Shown: piece by piece, positions 53,906 to 62,411 of the stretch | Numbering within the stretch: the first letter of the stretch is position 1 | Layout: the number at the start of each line of letters is the position of its first letter | Origin: Maricaulis sp048270095 | Lineage (GTDB): Bacteria; Pseudomonadota; Alphaproteobacteria; Caulobacterales; Maricaulaceae | Reading direction: 5' to 3' | Length of the DNA: 64,000 nucleotides | Assembly (NCBI RefSeq): GCF_048270095.1 | Contig: NZ_JBLWTL010000003.1 | Coordinates: 1-64,000 of the forward strand | Made by a program: the position numbers and the translations under genes | Notes under the pieces: model-generated | Databases searched by the model: none | Told to the model about the DNA's origin: nothing | Seen by the model: only the letters and a program-made list of their open reading frames with translations

Positions 53906-54518
53906 CCGGCCCGGCATCCGGCCCCGCGTCGAAACTTGCCAGGGCTGCAGCCAGCATCACACGCGCAGCCTCCTCTGGCGGCAAATTCTGATCCGACCGC
54001 AAGCGGCGCCAGAAGTCGAAACAAGTCACCGCAGACAGGCTCTCGGCCGTAACAGAATCCAGCAATCCGTCTGGATTGACGGCCGAATCCAGCCGCTCGC
54101 GCTCCATCGCCACCAGGAAGGCATGATCCCCTGCGAGCACGCCGGAACGGTGGCGGTAGGCCTCGGCGGCGAGGCGGAAAGGGGTCATGTCCTCGAACAT
54201 GGAGGCACGGTTCCGCACCAGCCTGATCAGCCGTTCGCGGCGGTCCGGGGTCGACAGGTCCAGCTTGGCGCGCGGCAGGAACTCGTCCCGCAGGGCAATG
54301 ACAACCTCGCGATTGAGCGATTCCATATCCTGAAAACAGCGGAACACCGTGCGCGGACTGACCTTGGCACGCTCGGCCACCGCCTGGGCACTCGGCGAGA
54401 CGATGCCCGACCGGATCAGCTCGAGAAAAGCCGTCACGATCCGGTCGCGGTTTTCCGATCGACGACGCGTGCGCCCGTCACCCGATTGCGCTGTGCTGGA
54501 TCCGGCTGTCGTGGTCAC
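53883..54518 (-). CDS. TetR-family regulator
   Basis: This 211-aa regulator starts with GTG, overlapping the stop of the upstream DUF4345 gene (GTGA). The DNA-binding domain covers NRDRIVTAFLELIRSGIVSPSAQAVAERAKVSPRTVFRCFQDMESL (about residues 23-68). The C-terminal part is helical and probably binds a ligand. It is cotranscribed with the small membrane protein and divergent from the GST/sulfatase operon, so it may control that operon. Its end overlaps the first sulfatase gene by 23 bp. The effector is unknown. Confidence 0.88.
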   Translation of the reverse strand: MTTTAGSSTAQSGDGRTRRRSENRDRIVTAFLELIRSGIVSPSAQAVAERAKVSPRTVFRCFQDMESLNREVVIALRDEFLPRAKLDLSTPDRRERLIRLVRNRASMFEDMTPFRLAAEAYRHRSGVLAGDHAFLVAMERERLDSAVNPDGLLDSVTAESLSAVTCFDFWRRLRSDQNLPPEEAARVMLAAALASFDAGPDAGPVSGDARS

Positions 54519-54895
54519 ACGGCCCTCTTCATCTTCCAGCGTCCGAGCATCAGGACCAATAGAAGGCCAGTATCGGCTGCGAACAGAGGCAGGGCGGCAA
54601 GCCCGTCAGGGTCGACAACCATGCCGACAATTCGACCGGCCAGCAAAAGCATGGCCCAGGCGACAGGTATGTCCAGCTTGCTCCCATCACCTGCCAGGGC
54701 AGCCCTGCCGGCCAGCCCGCCGATGAGAATCAGCGAGGCGCCAACATCACCACGCATGAAATTCAGACCGATCGCTCCGTCAGCCTGCAGACCCAGCGGG
54801 CCCATGATGAGGTCCGGCGTGATCAGAAATGCTGTACCGAGCACACACAGCACGAGGGCGGACAGCGCGGTTGCGGCTCGCAGAATCATTTGCAT
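54515..54895 (-). CDS. DUF4345-like small membrane protein
   Basis: A 126-aa protein with four membrane spans (about residues 5-25, 45-62, 72-90, 98-115). It resembles DUF4345 proteins, of unknown function. GGGGAA precedes ATG 54895; an earlier start reads into the regulatory gap. The TetR gene follows with a 4-bp overlap. Position divergent from the GST gene suggests it may be co-regulated with the sulfatase operon. Confidence 0.75.
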   Translation of the reverse strand: MQMILRAATALSALVLCVLGTAFLITPDLIMGPLGLQADGAIGLNFMRGDVGASLILIGGLAGRAALAGDGSKLDIPVAWAMLLLAGRIVGMVVDPDGLAALPLFAADTGLLLVLMLGRWKMKRAV

Positions 54896-55010
54896 GGCAT
54901 TTCCCCAAAACCTGACGGCGTCCCTCGCCAAACAATTGACGCACCGTATGACATATCCTACCGTCACTCGCAATCACCGGCCTTGTCAAATGCCGGATCG
55001 GAGAGACCGC

Positions 55011-55727
55011 ATGATCGAACTCTACACATCCGCCACACCCAATGGCTGGAAAGCCTCGGTAACGCTCGAAGAGCTGGGCCTGCCCTATGAGGTGCACGCC
55101 ATCGATCTGATGCAGGGCGCCCAGAAAACACCCGAGTTCCTGGCAATGAATCCGAATGGCCGCATTCCGGTCATCCGCGACCGTGACGCCGATGATTTTG
55201 TCGTGTTCGAAAGCGGCGCGATCATGATCTACCTCGCCGAAAAGGCCGGACGGCTTATGCCCTCAGATGCCAAGGGCCGCTCACGCGTGATCCAGTGGTT
55301 GATGTTCCAGATGGGCGGTCTCGGACCCATGATGGGGCAGGCCAATGTCTTTTATCGCTACATGCCCGAGAAGATCGACGTGGCAATCAAGCGCTATCAG
55401 GGCGAATCCGCCCGCCTGCTCTCAGTGCTCGACGGGCGCCTGGCGGGGCATGAATACTTGGCCGGTGAATACTCGATCGCCGATATCGCCAACTGGTGCT
55501 GGGCCCGCACCGCATCCTGGTCCGGCGTGGACCTTGAACCCTACATTCATTTGAAGCGCTGGATCGCCCAGATTGCCGAACGCCCGGCTGCCCAGGCGGG
55601 TATCAAGGTCCCCTATGATCTCGCCGAAATGCTCGCGAAGACTAAAGGCGACGACGCCGACAGCGCCGCGGAGCGTTTCGCCAAGGGCGCCCGAAGTATC
55701 GTCAATACAGGTGAGAACGGGAATTAG
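55011..55727 (+). CDS. Glutathione S-transferase, YfcG/Ure2p-like
   Basis: A 238-aa cytoplasmic GST. The N-terminal thioredoxin-like domain begins YTSATPNGWKASVTLEELGLPYEV. The TPNGxK motif is typical of the YfcG group, which has disulfide-reductase activity. NPNGRIPVI and FESGAIMIYLAEK are the glutathione-binding cis-Pro and Glu-Ser motifs. The C-terminal half is the usual helical domain (YSIADIANWCW). GGAGAG precedes ATG 55011. An open frame extends far upstream but is antisense to the TetR and membrane protein genes and has no family sequence. The sulfatase gene follows 3 bases later, so it heads an operon. Confidence 0.92.
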   Translation: MIELYTSATPNGWKASVTLEELGLPYEVHAIDLMQGAQKTPEFLAMNPNGRIPVIRDRDADDFVVFESGAIMIYLAEKAGRLMPSDAKGRSRVIQWLMFQMGGLGPMMGQANVFYRYMPEKIDVAIKRYQGESARLLSVLDGRLAGHEYLAGEYSIADIANWCWARTASWSGVDLEPYIHLKRWIAQIAERPAAQAGIKVPYDLAEMLAKTKGDDADSAAERFAKGARSIVNTGENGN

Positions 55728-55730
55728 AAG

Positions 55731-57386
55731 ATGAATACGCGGCTCTGGATCATCATCGCTGCCATCGCCGCCGTCCTGGCGATCGGCTATGGCGCTTTTG
55801 CGAAATACGGAATCGGACTTCCAGGGATAGTCGACCGCCTGCGGGATCCGATCCTGGCGACCCAGCCGGTTGTCTGGGAACAGGGCCCGGCGACGGCCTC
55901 GATGGCCCCCGCAGAGCGACAGCCCAATATCATCGTCATCCTGGTCGACGACCTTGGAATCAACGACATTTCGACCTTTGGCGGCGGCGTTGCCGGCGGC
56001 TTGTTGCAAACGCCCCATATCGACGCCCTGGCCGCTCGCGGCGCCATTTTCACGAATGGCTATGCCGGCAATGCCACCTGCGCCCCGTCGCGTGCCGCCA
56101 TTATGACGGGCCGGTTTGCGACCCGGTTCGGCTTTGAATTCACGCCCGCGCCGGTACCGTTTCACCGCTTGCTCGGCTCGTTCGACTTTGGGCCTCACCC
56201 GGCAGTTTACCATGCCGAGCGGGAGAGCGAGGCCATCCCGCTGAATCAACAGGGTCTGCCGACGAGTGAAATCACCATGGCCGAATTGCTGCGTGACCAA
56301 GGCTATCACACGCTGTTCTTCGGAAAATGGCATCTGGGCGGAGCTGAAGAATTCCGGCCACAGAACCAGGGTTTCGACGAATGGCTGGGCTTCATGCCCG
56401 GCGCAGCGCTCTTCATGGACGTCAATAACCCCGATGTGGTCAATGCAGTCGCCGATTTTGATCCGATTGACCGCTTCCTGTGGCCCAACCTGAATTTCGC
56501 GGTGCGCCATAATGGCGGCCAGCGCTTCCACCCAGACCGCTATATGACCGATTATCTGGCCGAGCAGGCGGTGGCCTCCATCGAGGCGAATGCGAACCGG
56601 CCCTTCTTCATGTATTTTGCGCTCAATGCGCCGCATACACCGCTACAGGCCCTGCGCTCCGACTATGACGCACTCGCGGCGATCGAGGATGAACGCCTGC
56701 GCGTTTACGCCGCCATGATCCGTGCGGCCGACCGTGCTGTCGGCGAGATCGTCGCCTCGCTTGAAGAGCAGGGCATTGCCGACAATACGCTGATCGTCTT
56801 CTCCAGCGATAATGGCGGCGCCAGCTATGTCGGCTTCCCTGAGATCAATGCCCCGTATCGCGGTTGGAAGGCGACCTTCTTTGAAGGCGGAATCCGGGTC
56901 CCGATGTTCGTCAGCTGGCCGGCCCGTATCGCAGCAGGAAGCGTGGTCGAAGCGCCAGCCGCCCATGTCGATATTTTCGCTACGGCAGCCGCCGCAGCGG
57001 GCGCGCCGGTCCCGCAGGACCGCGTGATGGACGGGATTGATATGCTGGCCGTGATCGATGCAGCCGGCGCCGCACCGCAGGAGCGCGACCTGTTCTGGCG
57101 GTCGGACCGCTATCGCGTCCTGATGCGCGATGGCTGGAAGCTGCAAATCTCCGAACTGCCGCCAAGAACCTGGTTGTTCAACCTCAATGATGACCCGACC
57201 GAACAGGTCAATCTGGCAAGCACCGAGCCGGATCGCCTGGCCGCCATGACCGCAGCGCTCAATGCCATCGACGCCGTTCAGGCCGACCCGATCTGGCCGA
57301 GCCTGGTGGCCCCACCCGTGTATATCGACCGGCATATTCTCGAACCGCGATCCGTGGATGACGAGTATGTCCACTGGGCGAATTGA
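55731..57386 (+). CDS. Membrane-anchored sulfatase (formylglycine type), second
   Basis: A 551-aa type I sulfatase with an N-terminal membrane span (about residues 5-24) rather than a cleavable signal, so the enzyme likely faces the periplasm. Cys117 in TCAPSRAAIMTG is the residue converted to formylglycine. Metal ligands are ILVDDLGINDIS (about residue 66) and FSSDNGGASY (about 360). FFGKWHLGGAEEF gives the catalytic Lys/His. The C-terminal domain contains RDGWKLQISELPPRTWLFNLNDDP, typical of the family. It follows the GST gene by 3 bases and precedes the DsbA-like gene by 9, in one operon with a formylglycine-generating enzyme. Confidence 0.93.
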   Translation: MNTRLWIIIAAIAAVLAIGYGAFAKYGIGLPGIVDRLRDPILATQPVVWEQGPATASMAPAERQPNIIVILVDDLGINDISTFGGGVAGGLLQTPHIDALAARGAIFTNGYAGNATCAPSRAAIMTGRFATRFGFEFTPAPVPFHRLLGSFDFGPHPAVYHAERESEAIPLNQQGLPTSEITMAELLRDQGYHTLFFGKWHLGGAEEFRPQNQGFDEWLGFMPGAALFMDVNNPDVVNAVADFDPIDRFLWPNLNFAVRHNGGQRFHPDRYMTDYLAEQAVASIEANANRPFFMYFALNAPHTPLQALRSDYDALAAIEDERLRVYAAMIRAADRAVGEIVASLEEQGIADNTLIVFSSDNGGASYVGFPEINAPYRGWKATFFEGGIRVPMFVSWPARIAAGSVVEAPAAHVDIFATAAAAAGAPVPQDRVMDGIDMLAVIDAAGAAPQERDLFWRSDRYRVLMRDGWKLQISELPPRTWLFNLNDDPTEQVNLASTEPDRLAAMTAALNAIDAVQADPIWPSLVAPPVYIDRHILEPRSVDDEYVHWAN

Positions 57387-57395
57387 GGGATGCGG

Positions 57396-58700
57396 ATGCG
57401 GGTCTGGCTGAGACGGCAAGTTTATCGCGCCCTGACGAGCCCCGCCCGGCGCGAGGCCAGGCGCAAGCGCGTCGAGGCCAAGCGTGTGCGGCGCGAGGAA
57501 CCCCATCGGGTCCATTATTTTCATCGCCCGGGCGACCCTGCCTGCGCCTTGATGGCGCCGCTGGCCGCTGCCCTGTGCGAACGGTTCGATATCGAGTTGA
57601 CCGTCCATCTCACAGGACTTCCTGCCGCCGATGTCAATCCCGACCCGGAACGCTTGCCCGACTATGCCCGGCGCGACACCGCCGCATTGGCGCGGCATTT
57701 CGGCCTGCCTTTCACCGATCCCGGACACGCGCCTGATGCAGCACTGGAAGCGCGCGCTGCCACGATCATCACCGCGGCCCTGAACAGCCATGAGGCGCTG
57801 CAGGCCGCCATCGCGACGGATGAAGCCCTGTGGCACCGCGACGACGCTGCCATGTCCGCCGCAGCCGCCGGTTTCGGCGAGGCCAGTCCGGAGGCTGCCG
57901 CGAAGGCGGCAGAACTCGGCTCGGCCCTGCGCGACGAACTCGGACATTTCCAGAGCGCCACGCTCTATTATGGCGGCGAGTGGTATTGGACCGCCGACCG
58001 GCTACACTATCTGGAAGCGCGCCTGACCGACCTCGGCGCCACGCGCGCCGGTAAAGCGAGATCTCCGCTCACGCCGACCTTGCTCGAAAGCCAGGCGAGC
58101 GGCGACAGCGGTGGCGTCCTGGACATCTATCCCTCCTTGCGCAGCCCCTACACCTATCTGGCCATGGAGCGCGCCTTCGCGCTCGCCGACCGCTGGCAAA
58201 CCCGGGTCGAGATCCGTTTTGTTCTGCCCATGGTGATGCGCAGCCTGCCGGTACCGCGCCGCAAGGGTCAATATTTCCTGCTCGACGCGCAGCGTGAGGC
58301 GGAACGCCTCGGCCTGCCCTTCGGCAATATTTGCGACCCGCTCGGGCCTCCGACCGAGCGCGGCCTCGCCGTGCTCCATTATGCGATGGGCCAAGGCAAG
58401 GGTCGCGAGTTCCTGACCAGCTTCCTGCGGGGCGTCTGGGCTGAGGGCGTTGACGCCGGATCGGATCGCGGCTTGCGCCAGCTCGTCGAACGCGCCGGTC
58501 TGGACTGGGTGGCCGCCAAGGCAGCCCTCGGTGATGACAGCTGGCGCGCCGTCGCGGAGAGCAATCGTGAGCGCTTGCTGAAGCTGGGCTTGTGGGGCGT
58601 GCCCGCCTTCCACACGGGCGATCTGTCGGTCTGGGGCCAGGATCGCCTCTGGCGCATTGAACAGGCCCTTTCAGCCCGGGCCGAAGCCCGCCCGTCATGA
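57396..58700 (+). CDS. DsbA/2-hydroxychromene-2-carboxylate isomerase-like protein with two thioredoxin-type halves
   Basis: A 434-aa protein. The C-terminal half (about residues 230-425) matches the DsbA-like/HCCA isomerase family, starting DIYPSLRSPYTYLAMERAF, where the Ser/Pro-Tyr binds glutathione in isomerases. It ends LWGVPAFHTGDLSVWGQDRLWRIEQAL. The N-terminal half (about 35-215) looks like a degenerate copy, opening HYFHRPGDPACALMAPL and ending GGEWYWTADRLHYLEARL. There is no CxxC motif in either half, so classic disulfide formation is unlikely. A glutathione-dependent isomerase fits the adjacent GST. ATG 57396 follows GAGGG; a start two codons earlier lacks spacing. Confidence 0.8.
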   Translation: MRVWLRRQVYRALTSPARREARRKRVEAKRVRREEPHRVHYFHRPGDPACALMAPLAAALCERFDIELTVHLTGLPAADVNPDPERLPDYARRDTAALARHFGLPFTDPGHAPDAALEARAATIITAALNSHEALQAAIATDEALWHRDDAAMSAAAAGFGEASPEAAAKAAELGSALRDELGHFQSATLYYGGEWYWTADRLHYLEARLTDLGATRAGKARSPLTPTLLESQASGDSGGVLDIYPSLRSPYTYLAMERAFALADRWQTRVEIRFVLPMVMRSLPVPRRKGQYFLLDAQREAERLGLPFGNICDPLGPPTERGLAVLHYAMGQGKGREFLTSFLRGVWAEGVDAGSDRGLRQLVERAGLDWVAAKAALGDDSWRAVAESNRERLLKLGLWGVPAFHTGDLSVWGQDRLWRIEQALSARAEARPS

Positions 58701-58719
58701 CCAGCCAAGGACAACCAAC

Positions 58720-59808
58720 ATGATGAAACGCGTCCTGTTCGGGGCTCTCGGCCTCGCCCTGCTCGTCACCGGCCTGGCCTTTGCCTTCCAGGCTCAACTG
58801 GCCCGCGCCCTCTATGAGCGCCGCGTCGAGCGCCAGATGTCGCTCGACCGGTTGGCTGAGCTTCCCGACGGTTTGCACCTGGCGTTCTGCGGCACCGGCT
58901 CGCCCCTGCCCGATCCATCGCGCGCGCCGAGCTGCGCCGTCGTGATCGCGGGAGACCGGTTGTTTGTCGTCGACTCCGGTGCAGGGTCAGTCAGCAATCT
59001 ATTGCTGATGGGGATACCCGCCGGTGAGATCGAGGCGGTCCTGCTGACGCATTTCCACTCCGACCATATTGGCGGGCTCGGCGACCTCGCGCTGCAACGC
59101 TGGATCGGCGAAGGGCATAACGAACCCCTGCCCGTCCATGGCGCTGCAGGCGTGGAGACGATCGTGGCCGGCTTCAACCAGGCCTATGCGATCGACGCGA
59201 CCTATCGCACCGGGCATCATGGCGAGACCATTGCGCCGCCTGCGGGCTTCGGAATGGAAGCCCGGCCCTTCGCGATTGCGGGCTTCGATCAGACCGCGCC
59301 GGTCAAATTGCTCGAAAATGGCGGGCTGACGATCTGGGCCGTGGCAGTTGACCATGCTCCGGCCAGCCCGGCTGTGGCCTATCGTTTCGACTATCAGGGA
59401 CGTTCGCTGGTGATGAGCGGCGATCTTGTTGCGGATGCCTCGCCGGGCTTCCAGGCCCTCGCCGCCGGAACAGACCTGCTGGTTGTCGAAGCGCTCCAGC
59501 CCGACCTGCTCGACATCATCAATGAGGGCGCGCGGGCCCGCGGCAATGACCGTCTGGATACGATCATGATCGATATCCGCGACTATCACACCACGCCGGA
59601 ACAGGCCGCTTCTACTGCGCGCGCTGCGCGGGCACGGGCCCTTGTGCTCAATCACATCGTCCCGGCGCTGCCCAGTCGGAGCCTCAACGCCGCCTTTCTC
59701 GGAGATGCCGCTGCGGCCTACTCCGGACCGATCCGGATTGCCGAGGACGGCCTGGTTGTGAGCCTGCCCGCGGGCGATGATGGTGTCAGCTTTCAGTCCT
59801 GGCGCTGA
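58720..59808 (+). CDS. Anchored metallo-beta-lactamase-fold hydrolase, AtsA-like
   Basis: A 362-aa protein with an N-terminal membrane anchor or signal (about residues 4-24). The MBL core opens FCGTGSPLPDPSRAPSCAVV, as in RNase Z and AtsA arylsulfatases. The zinc motif is THFHSDHIGG, with His111, His113, Asp115 and His116. Later ligands are in AVDHAPASPAVAYRFDY, MSGDLVADASPG and VLNHIVPALP. The AtsA group hydrolyses sulfate esters with zinc instead of formylglycine, which fits the surrounding sulfatases, but phosphodiesterase or lactonase activity is possible. AAGGA precedes the start. It lies 19 bp after the DsbA-like gene and 16 bp before the FGE gene. Confidence 0.85.
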   Translation: MMKRVLFGALGLALLVTGLAFAFQAQLARALYERRVERQMSLDRLAELPDGLHLAFCGTGSPLPDPSRAPSCAVVIAGDRLFVVDSGAGSVSNLLLMGIPAGEIEAVLLTHFHSDHIGGLGDLALQRWIGEGHNEPLPVHGAAGVETIVAGFNQAYAIDATYRTGHHGETIAPPAGFGMEARPFAIAGFDQTAPVKLLENGGLTIWAVAVDHAPASPAVAYRFDYQGRSLVMSGDLVADASPGFQALAAGTDLLVVEALQPDLLDIINEGARARGNDRLDTIMIDIRDYHTTPEQAASTARAARARALVLNHIVPALPSRSLNAAFLGDAAAAYSGPIRIAEDGLVVSLPAGDDGVSFQSWR

Positions 59809-59824
59809 GGGGAATAGAGCCATC

Positions 59825-60772
59825 ATGCAGAAATGGATCCTTGGTTCCGTTGCGGTTTTATTGGCTCTGAGCGGTGTCGCAGCCGTCTCCTGGTTGCTCG
59901 ACCGGGACCCGGCCGCTGAACCGGCAGCGCTGCGGCATTGCACCGCTGCGCCGGCCGACGACCGGGTTTGGATTGCTGCCGGGCGCTATCAAATCGGCGC
60001 CACACCGCGTTATCGCGAGGAGACCGGTCCACAACAGGTGGACACCAGCGGGTTCTGGATTGACCGGCATGAAGTGACGAATGTGCAATTCGCGCGCTTC
60101 GTCGCGGCGACCGGTTACCGCACGATCGCCGAACGGGCGCCCGACCCCGCCGCCTATCCCGACATTGACCCTTCGGCTCTGGTCGCCGGCTCCGCGGTGT
60201 TCGGCGTCAGGGCCGGTCAGGGCTATTGGTGGAGCTTCATCCCGGGTGCCAGCTGGCAAACACCCCATGGTCCGGGTAGTTCAATCGAGGGCCAGGATGA
60301 CTATCCCGTCGTCCATATCGCCTATGCCGACGCTGCGGCCTATGCCGCCTGGGCGGGCGGCGAATTGCCAACGGAAGCCGAGTGGGAGGTCGCGGCCCGG
60401 GCCGGCCAGGCTGGCGCCGAGTTCGAATGGGGCGATGAATTCCGGCCGGACGGGCAGTGGCGCGCCAATAGCTGGCAGGGCCCCTTCCCGGCGATTGACA
60501 CCGGCGATGACGGTTTTGCCGGACTCGCGCCCATCGGCTGCTATGAACCCAATGAACTCGGCCTGGTCGACATGACCGGCAATGTCTGGGAGTGGACGTC
60601 CAGCCCGTTCAGCGCCGATCCCGCGACCGGCACAATTCGCGGCGGGTCCTATCTGTGTGCGCCCAATTTCTGCGCTCGCTTCCGGCCAGCGGCACGGCAG
60701 GCGCAGGAGTGGGACTTCTCCGCTTCGCATATCGGCTTTCGCACCGTCAGCCGCGCCCCGGGACCAGACTGA
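59825..60772 (+). CDS. Membrane-anchored formylglycine-generating enzyme
   Basis: A 315-aa FGE/SUMF1-family protein. An N-terminal hydrophobic segment (about residues 4-24) anchors or exports it. The FGE domain covers about 45-312: GFWIDRHEVTNVQFARFV, SFIPGASWQTPHGPG, DYPVVHIAYADAAAYAAWAGGELPTEAEWEVAARAG, LGLVDMTGNVWEWTSS and GGSYLCAPNFCARFRPAARQ. Cys278 and Cys283 (C-x4-C) match the two copper-binding catalytic cysteines, so it should convert a sulfatase Cys into formylglycine with oxygen. It lies in the operon with a sulfatase whose motif is CAPSR. Most known bacterial FGEs act in the cytoplasm; the N-terminal segment here suggests the periplasm. Confidence 0.9.
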   Translation: MQKWILGSVAVLLALSGVAAVSWLLDRDPAAEPAALRHCTAAPADDRVWIAAGRYQIGATPRYREETGPQQVDTSGFWIDRHEVTNVQFARFVAATGYRTIAERAPDPAAYPDIDPSALVAGSAVFGVRAGQGYWWSFIPGASWQTPHGPGSSIEGQDDYPVVHIAYADAAAYAAWAGGELPTEAEWEVAARAGQAGAEFEWGDEFRPDGQWRANSWQGPFPAIDTGDDGFAGLAPIGCYEPNELGLVDMTGNVWEWTSSPFSADPATGTIRGGSYLCAPNFCARFRPAARQAQEWDFSASHIGFRTVSRAPGPD

Positions 60773-60802
60773 CGGACGATGCGCTTGAAATATGAGAGGA
60801 TG

Positions 60803-60825
60803 GAGCGCCAGGATGAGGGGCGCTC
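60803..60825. promoter_or_regulatory. Inverted repeat before TetR gene
   Basis: GAGCGCC (60803-60809) and GGCGCTC (60819-60825) are perfect 7-bp arms around nine bases, in the 97-bp gap between the FGE and TetR genes. It could be an operator for that TetR protein or an attenuating hairpin. Confidence 0.45.
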
Positions 60826-60869
60826 ACACCAATAAAGACAGACGCAAAGCTGAATACGGGAAAGCCACC

Positions 60870-61571
60870 ATGGCCAATGCCAGACGACCGAGCGGCGAAG
60901 CACGCGAAAGCGCCATCATTGCCGCGGCCACAGCAATCTATCTGGAAAGCGGCTATGCGGGTGCCAAAATGTCGGAGATCGCGAAGCGCGCCGGAATCGC
61001 CGAGGGCACGCTCTATCTCTATTTCCGCAACAAGCATGCGCTGATGCTGGGTGTGGTTGCCGAACACTGGTCAGAGCTGACCCGCGGCGCCCAGGCCAGC
61101 CTGCGTCACCAGCGCGGGTATTTCGAGCGCGTCGAAGCGCTGGCGCGCTATCACCTCACCAGCATGATCGAGAAATGGAAGCTGATCGAACTCGGCTTCT
61201 CGATCCGCTACCAGCCGGGGATCAAGGTCGGCGATGATCTCGATTTCAAGCGCGCCTATACCGCCGTGTTCGACGAGTTGATCGAGAATGGCCTTGCCGT
61301 TGGCCATATTGAGCCAGGAACCGAGATCCCTTTCATGCGCGATCAATTCTACGGCACGCTTGAATATGCCGCCCGCACCATCATGCTGCACGGTGCCCGC
61401 AAGCCCGATATGGATCTGGCGATCGAGCAATTGATGCACACATTCAAACGCAGCTATGCCGCCACCGAAATCATGCCCGCCGCCGATCAGGTTACCAGTT
61501 TGTCGGAGCGGCTGGAAACGGCCATTGCCCGGCTCGAGGCCCTGGCCGGCCCCGGTGAAGACGGCGCCTGA
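60870..61571 (+). CDS. TetR-family regulator
   Basis: A 233-aa regulator with a clear N-terminal helix-turn-helix: ESAIIAAATAIYLESGYAGAKMSEIAKRAGIAEGTLYLYFRNKHALMLGVV (about residues 11-61). The C-terminal domain is helical and about 170 residues long. ATG 60870 follows GGGAAAG; in-frame ATGs upstream (60792, 60813) would cross the inverted repeat. It is read with the sulfatase/FGE operon after 97 bp and could control it or the convergent crotonase gene, whose end lies 12 bp away. The effector may be an acyl-CoA or a sulfated compound, but nothing in the sequence shows which. Confidence 0.9.
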   Translation: MANARRPSGEARESAIIAAATAIYLESGYAGAKMSEIAKRAGIAEGTLYLYFRNKHALMLGVVAEHWSELTRGAQASLRHQRGYFERVEALARYHLTSMIEKWKLIELGFSIRYQPGIKVGDDLDFKRAYTAVFDELIENGLAVGHIEPGTEIPFMRDQFYGTLEYAARTIMLHGARKPDMDLAIEQLMHTFKRSYAATEIMPAADQVTSLSERLETAIARLEALAGPGEDGA

Positions 61572-61583
61572 GCGCCCGCTGCG

Positions 61584-62411
61584 CTATTCGCCCTGTGAGG
61601 CGTCTGGTCCAGCCATCGACTGAAACACCGCCTCGCGCTTTTCCATTCGCGCGGTCAAGGCTTCGCCCACCTCGGCCGGCGAGAACATGCCGGAATTCCA
61701 GTCGGCAATGAAGCGCAGGCCATCAGCCAGGGCGGCATCGCGGGCATTTTGCAGGCTCCGCTTGATCCCCACGGTCATCAGGGGAGATTTGCTGGCAATG
61801 GTCTGGGCGATTTCCGCTGCACGCGCCCGGCAAGCCGCGTCATCAGCCTCGATCGACGAAACCAGACCATAGCGCGCGGCTTCCGCCGCCGGCATGCGCC
61901 GACCGGTCAGCGCCATATCGCACATCACGCCATAGGGCAGCGCGTGAACGCCGCGTTGCAGACTGCCGAGATCGGCGACGATGGCGATATTGGTTTCCTC
62001 AATGCCAAAACTGGCATTTTCCGAACACACCCGGATATCGCAGGCCAGGACCAAGTCCAGTCCGCCGCCAAGACACGCCCCCTGAATGGCCACAACAACG
62101 GCAAAATTGGCCTGCTCCAGCTTGGTCAACGTATCCTGCAGCACCAGAAGGTTGGAGCGAAACTGGAAACGGTCATGTGCGGAATCGCTTTTGCCCAGCG
62201 ATGTGAACGCATCGGTATCCATGCCCGAGCAGAAATGTCGCCCTTCGGATTCGATCAGCAGAACACGCGTCCGGCCAGCCTGATTGAGTGCATCTATCGC
62301 AATCGGGAAGTCACGCCAAAAGGCCGATCCCAGCGCGTTGGCCCGCTCGGGGCGCGTGAGGGTCAGGCGGGCAATCGCGCCATCCTGTACGATTGAAAAA
62401 GCGTCGGTCAT
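61584..62411 (-). CDS. Crotonase-family protein, dienoyl-CoA isomerase-like
   Basis: A 275-aa acyl-CoA enzyme. The oxyanion-hole segments are SEGRHFCSGMD and IQGACLGGGLDLVLACDIRVCS. The active-site stretch FGIEETNIAIVADLGSLQRG is closer to delta3,5-delta2,4-dienoyl-CoA isomerase (ECH1 type, with EVDVGLAADVGTLQR) than to classical enoyl-CoA hydratase, which has two glutamates. A carboxylate in ADLG corresponds to the catalytic Asp of ECH1. It probably takes part in unsaturated fatty acid beta-oxidation. It stands alone, convergent with the TetR gene. Confidence 0.88.
   Translation of the reverse strand: MTDAFSIVQDGAIARLTLTRPERANALGSAFWRDFPIAIDALNQAGRTRVLLIESEGRHFCSGMDTDAFTSLGKSDSAHDRFQFRSNLLVLQDTLTKLEQANFAVVVAIQGACLGGGLDLVLACDIRVCSENASFGIEETNIAIVADLGSLQRGVHALPYGVMCDMALTGRRMPAAEAARYGLVSSIEADDAACRARAAEIAQTIASKSPLMTVGIKRSLQNARDAALADGLRFIADWNSGMFSPAEVGEALTARMEKREAVFQSMAGPDASQGE

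Noticed and set aside
53865..55010. Plus-strand extension of about 380 codons in frame with the GST gene
   Set aside because: It runs antisense through the TetR and DUF4345-like genes and has low-complexity composition; the GST family starts at 55011 with its own ribosome binding site.
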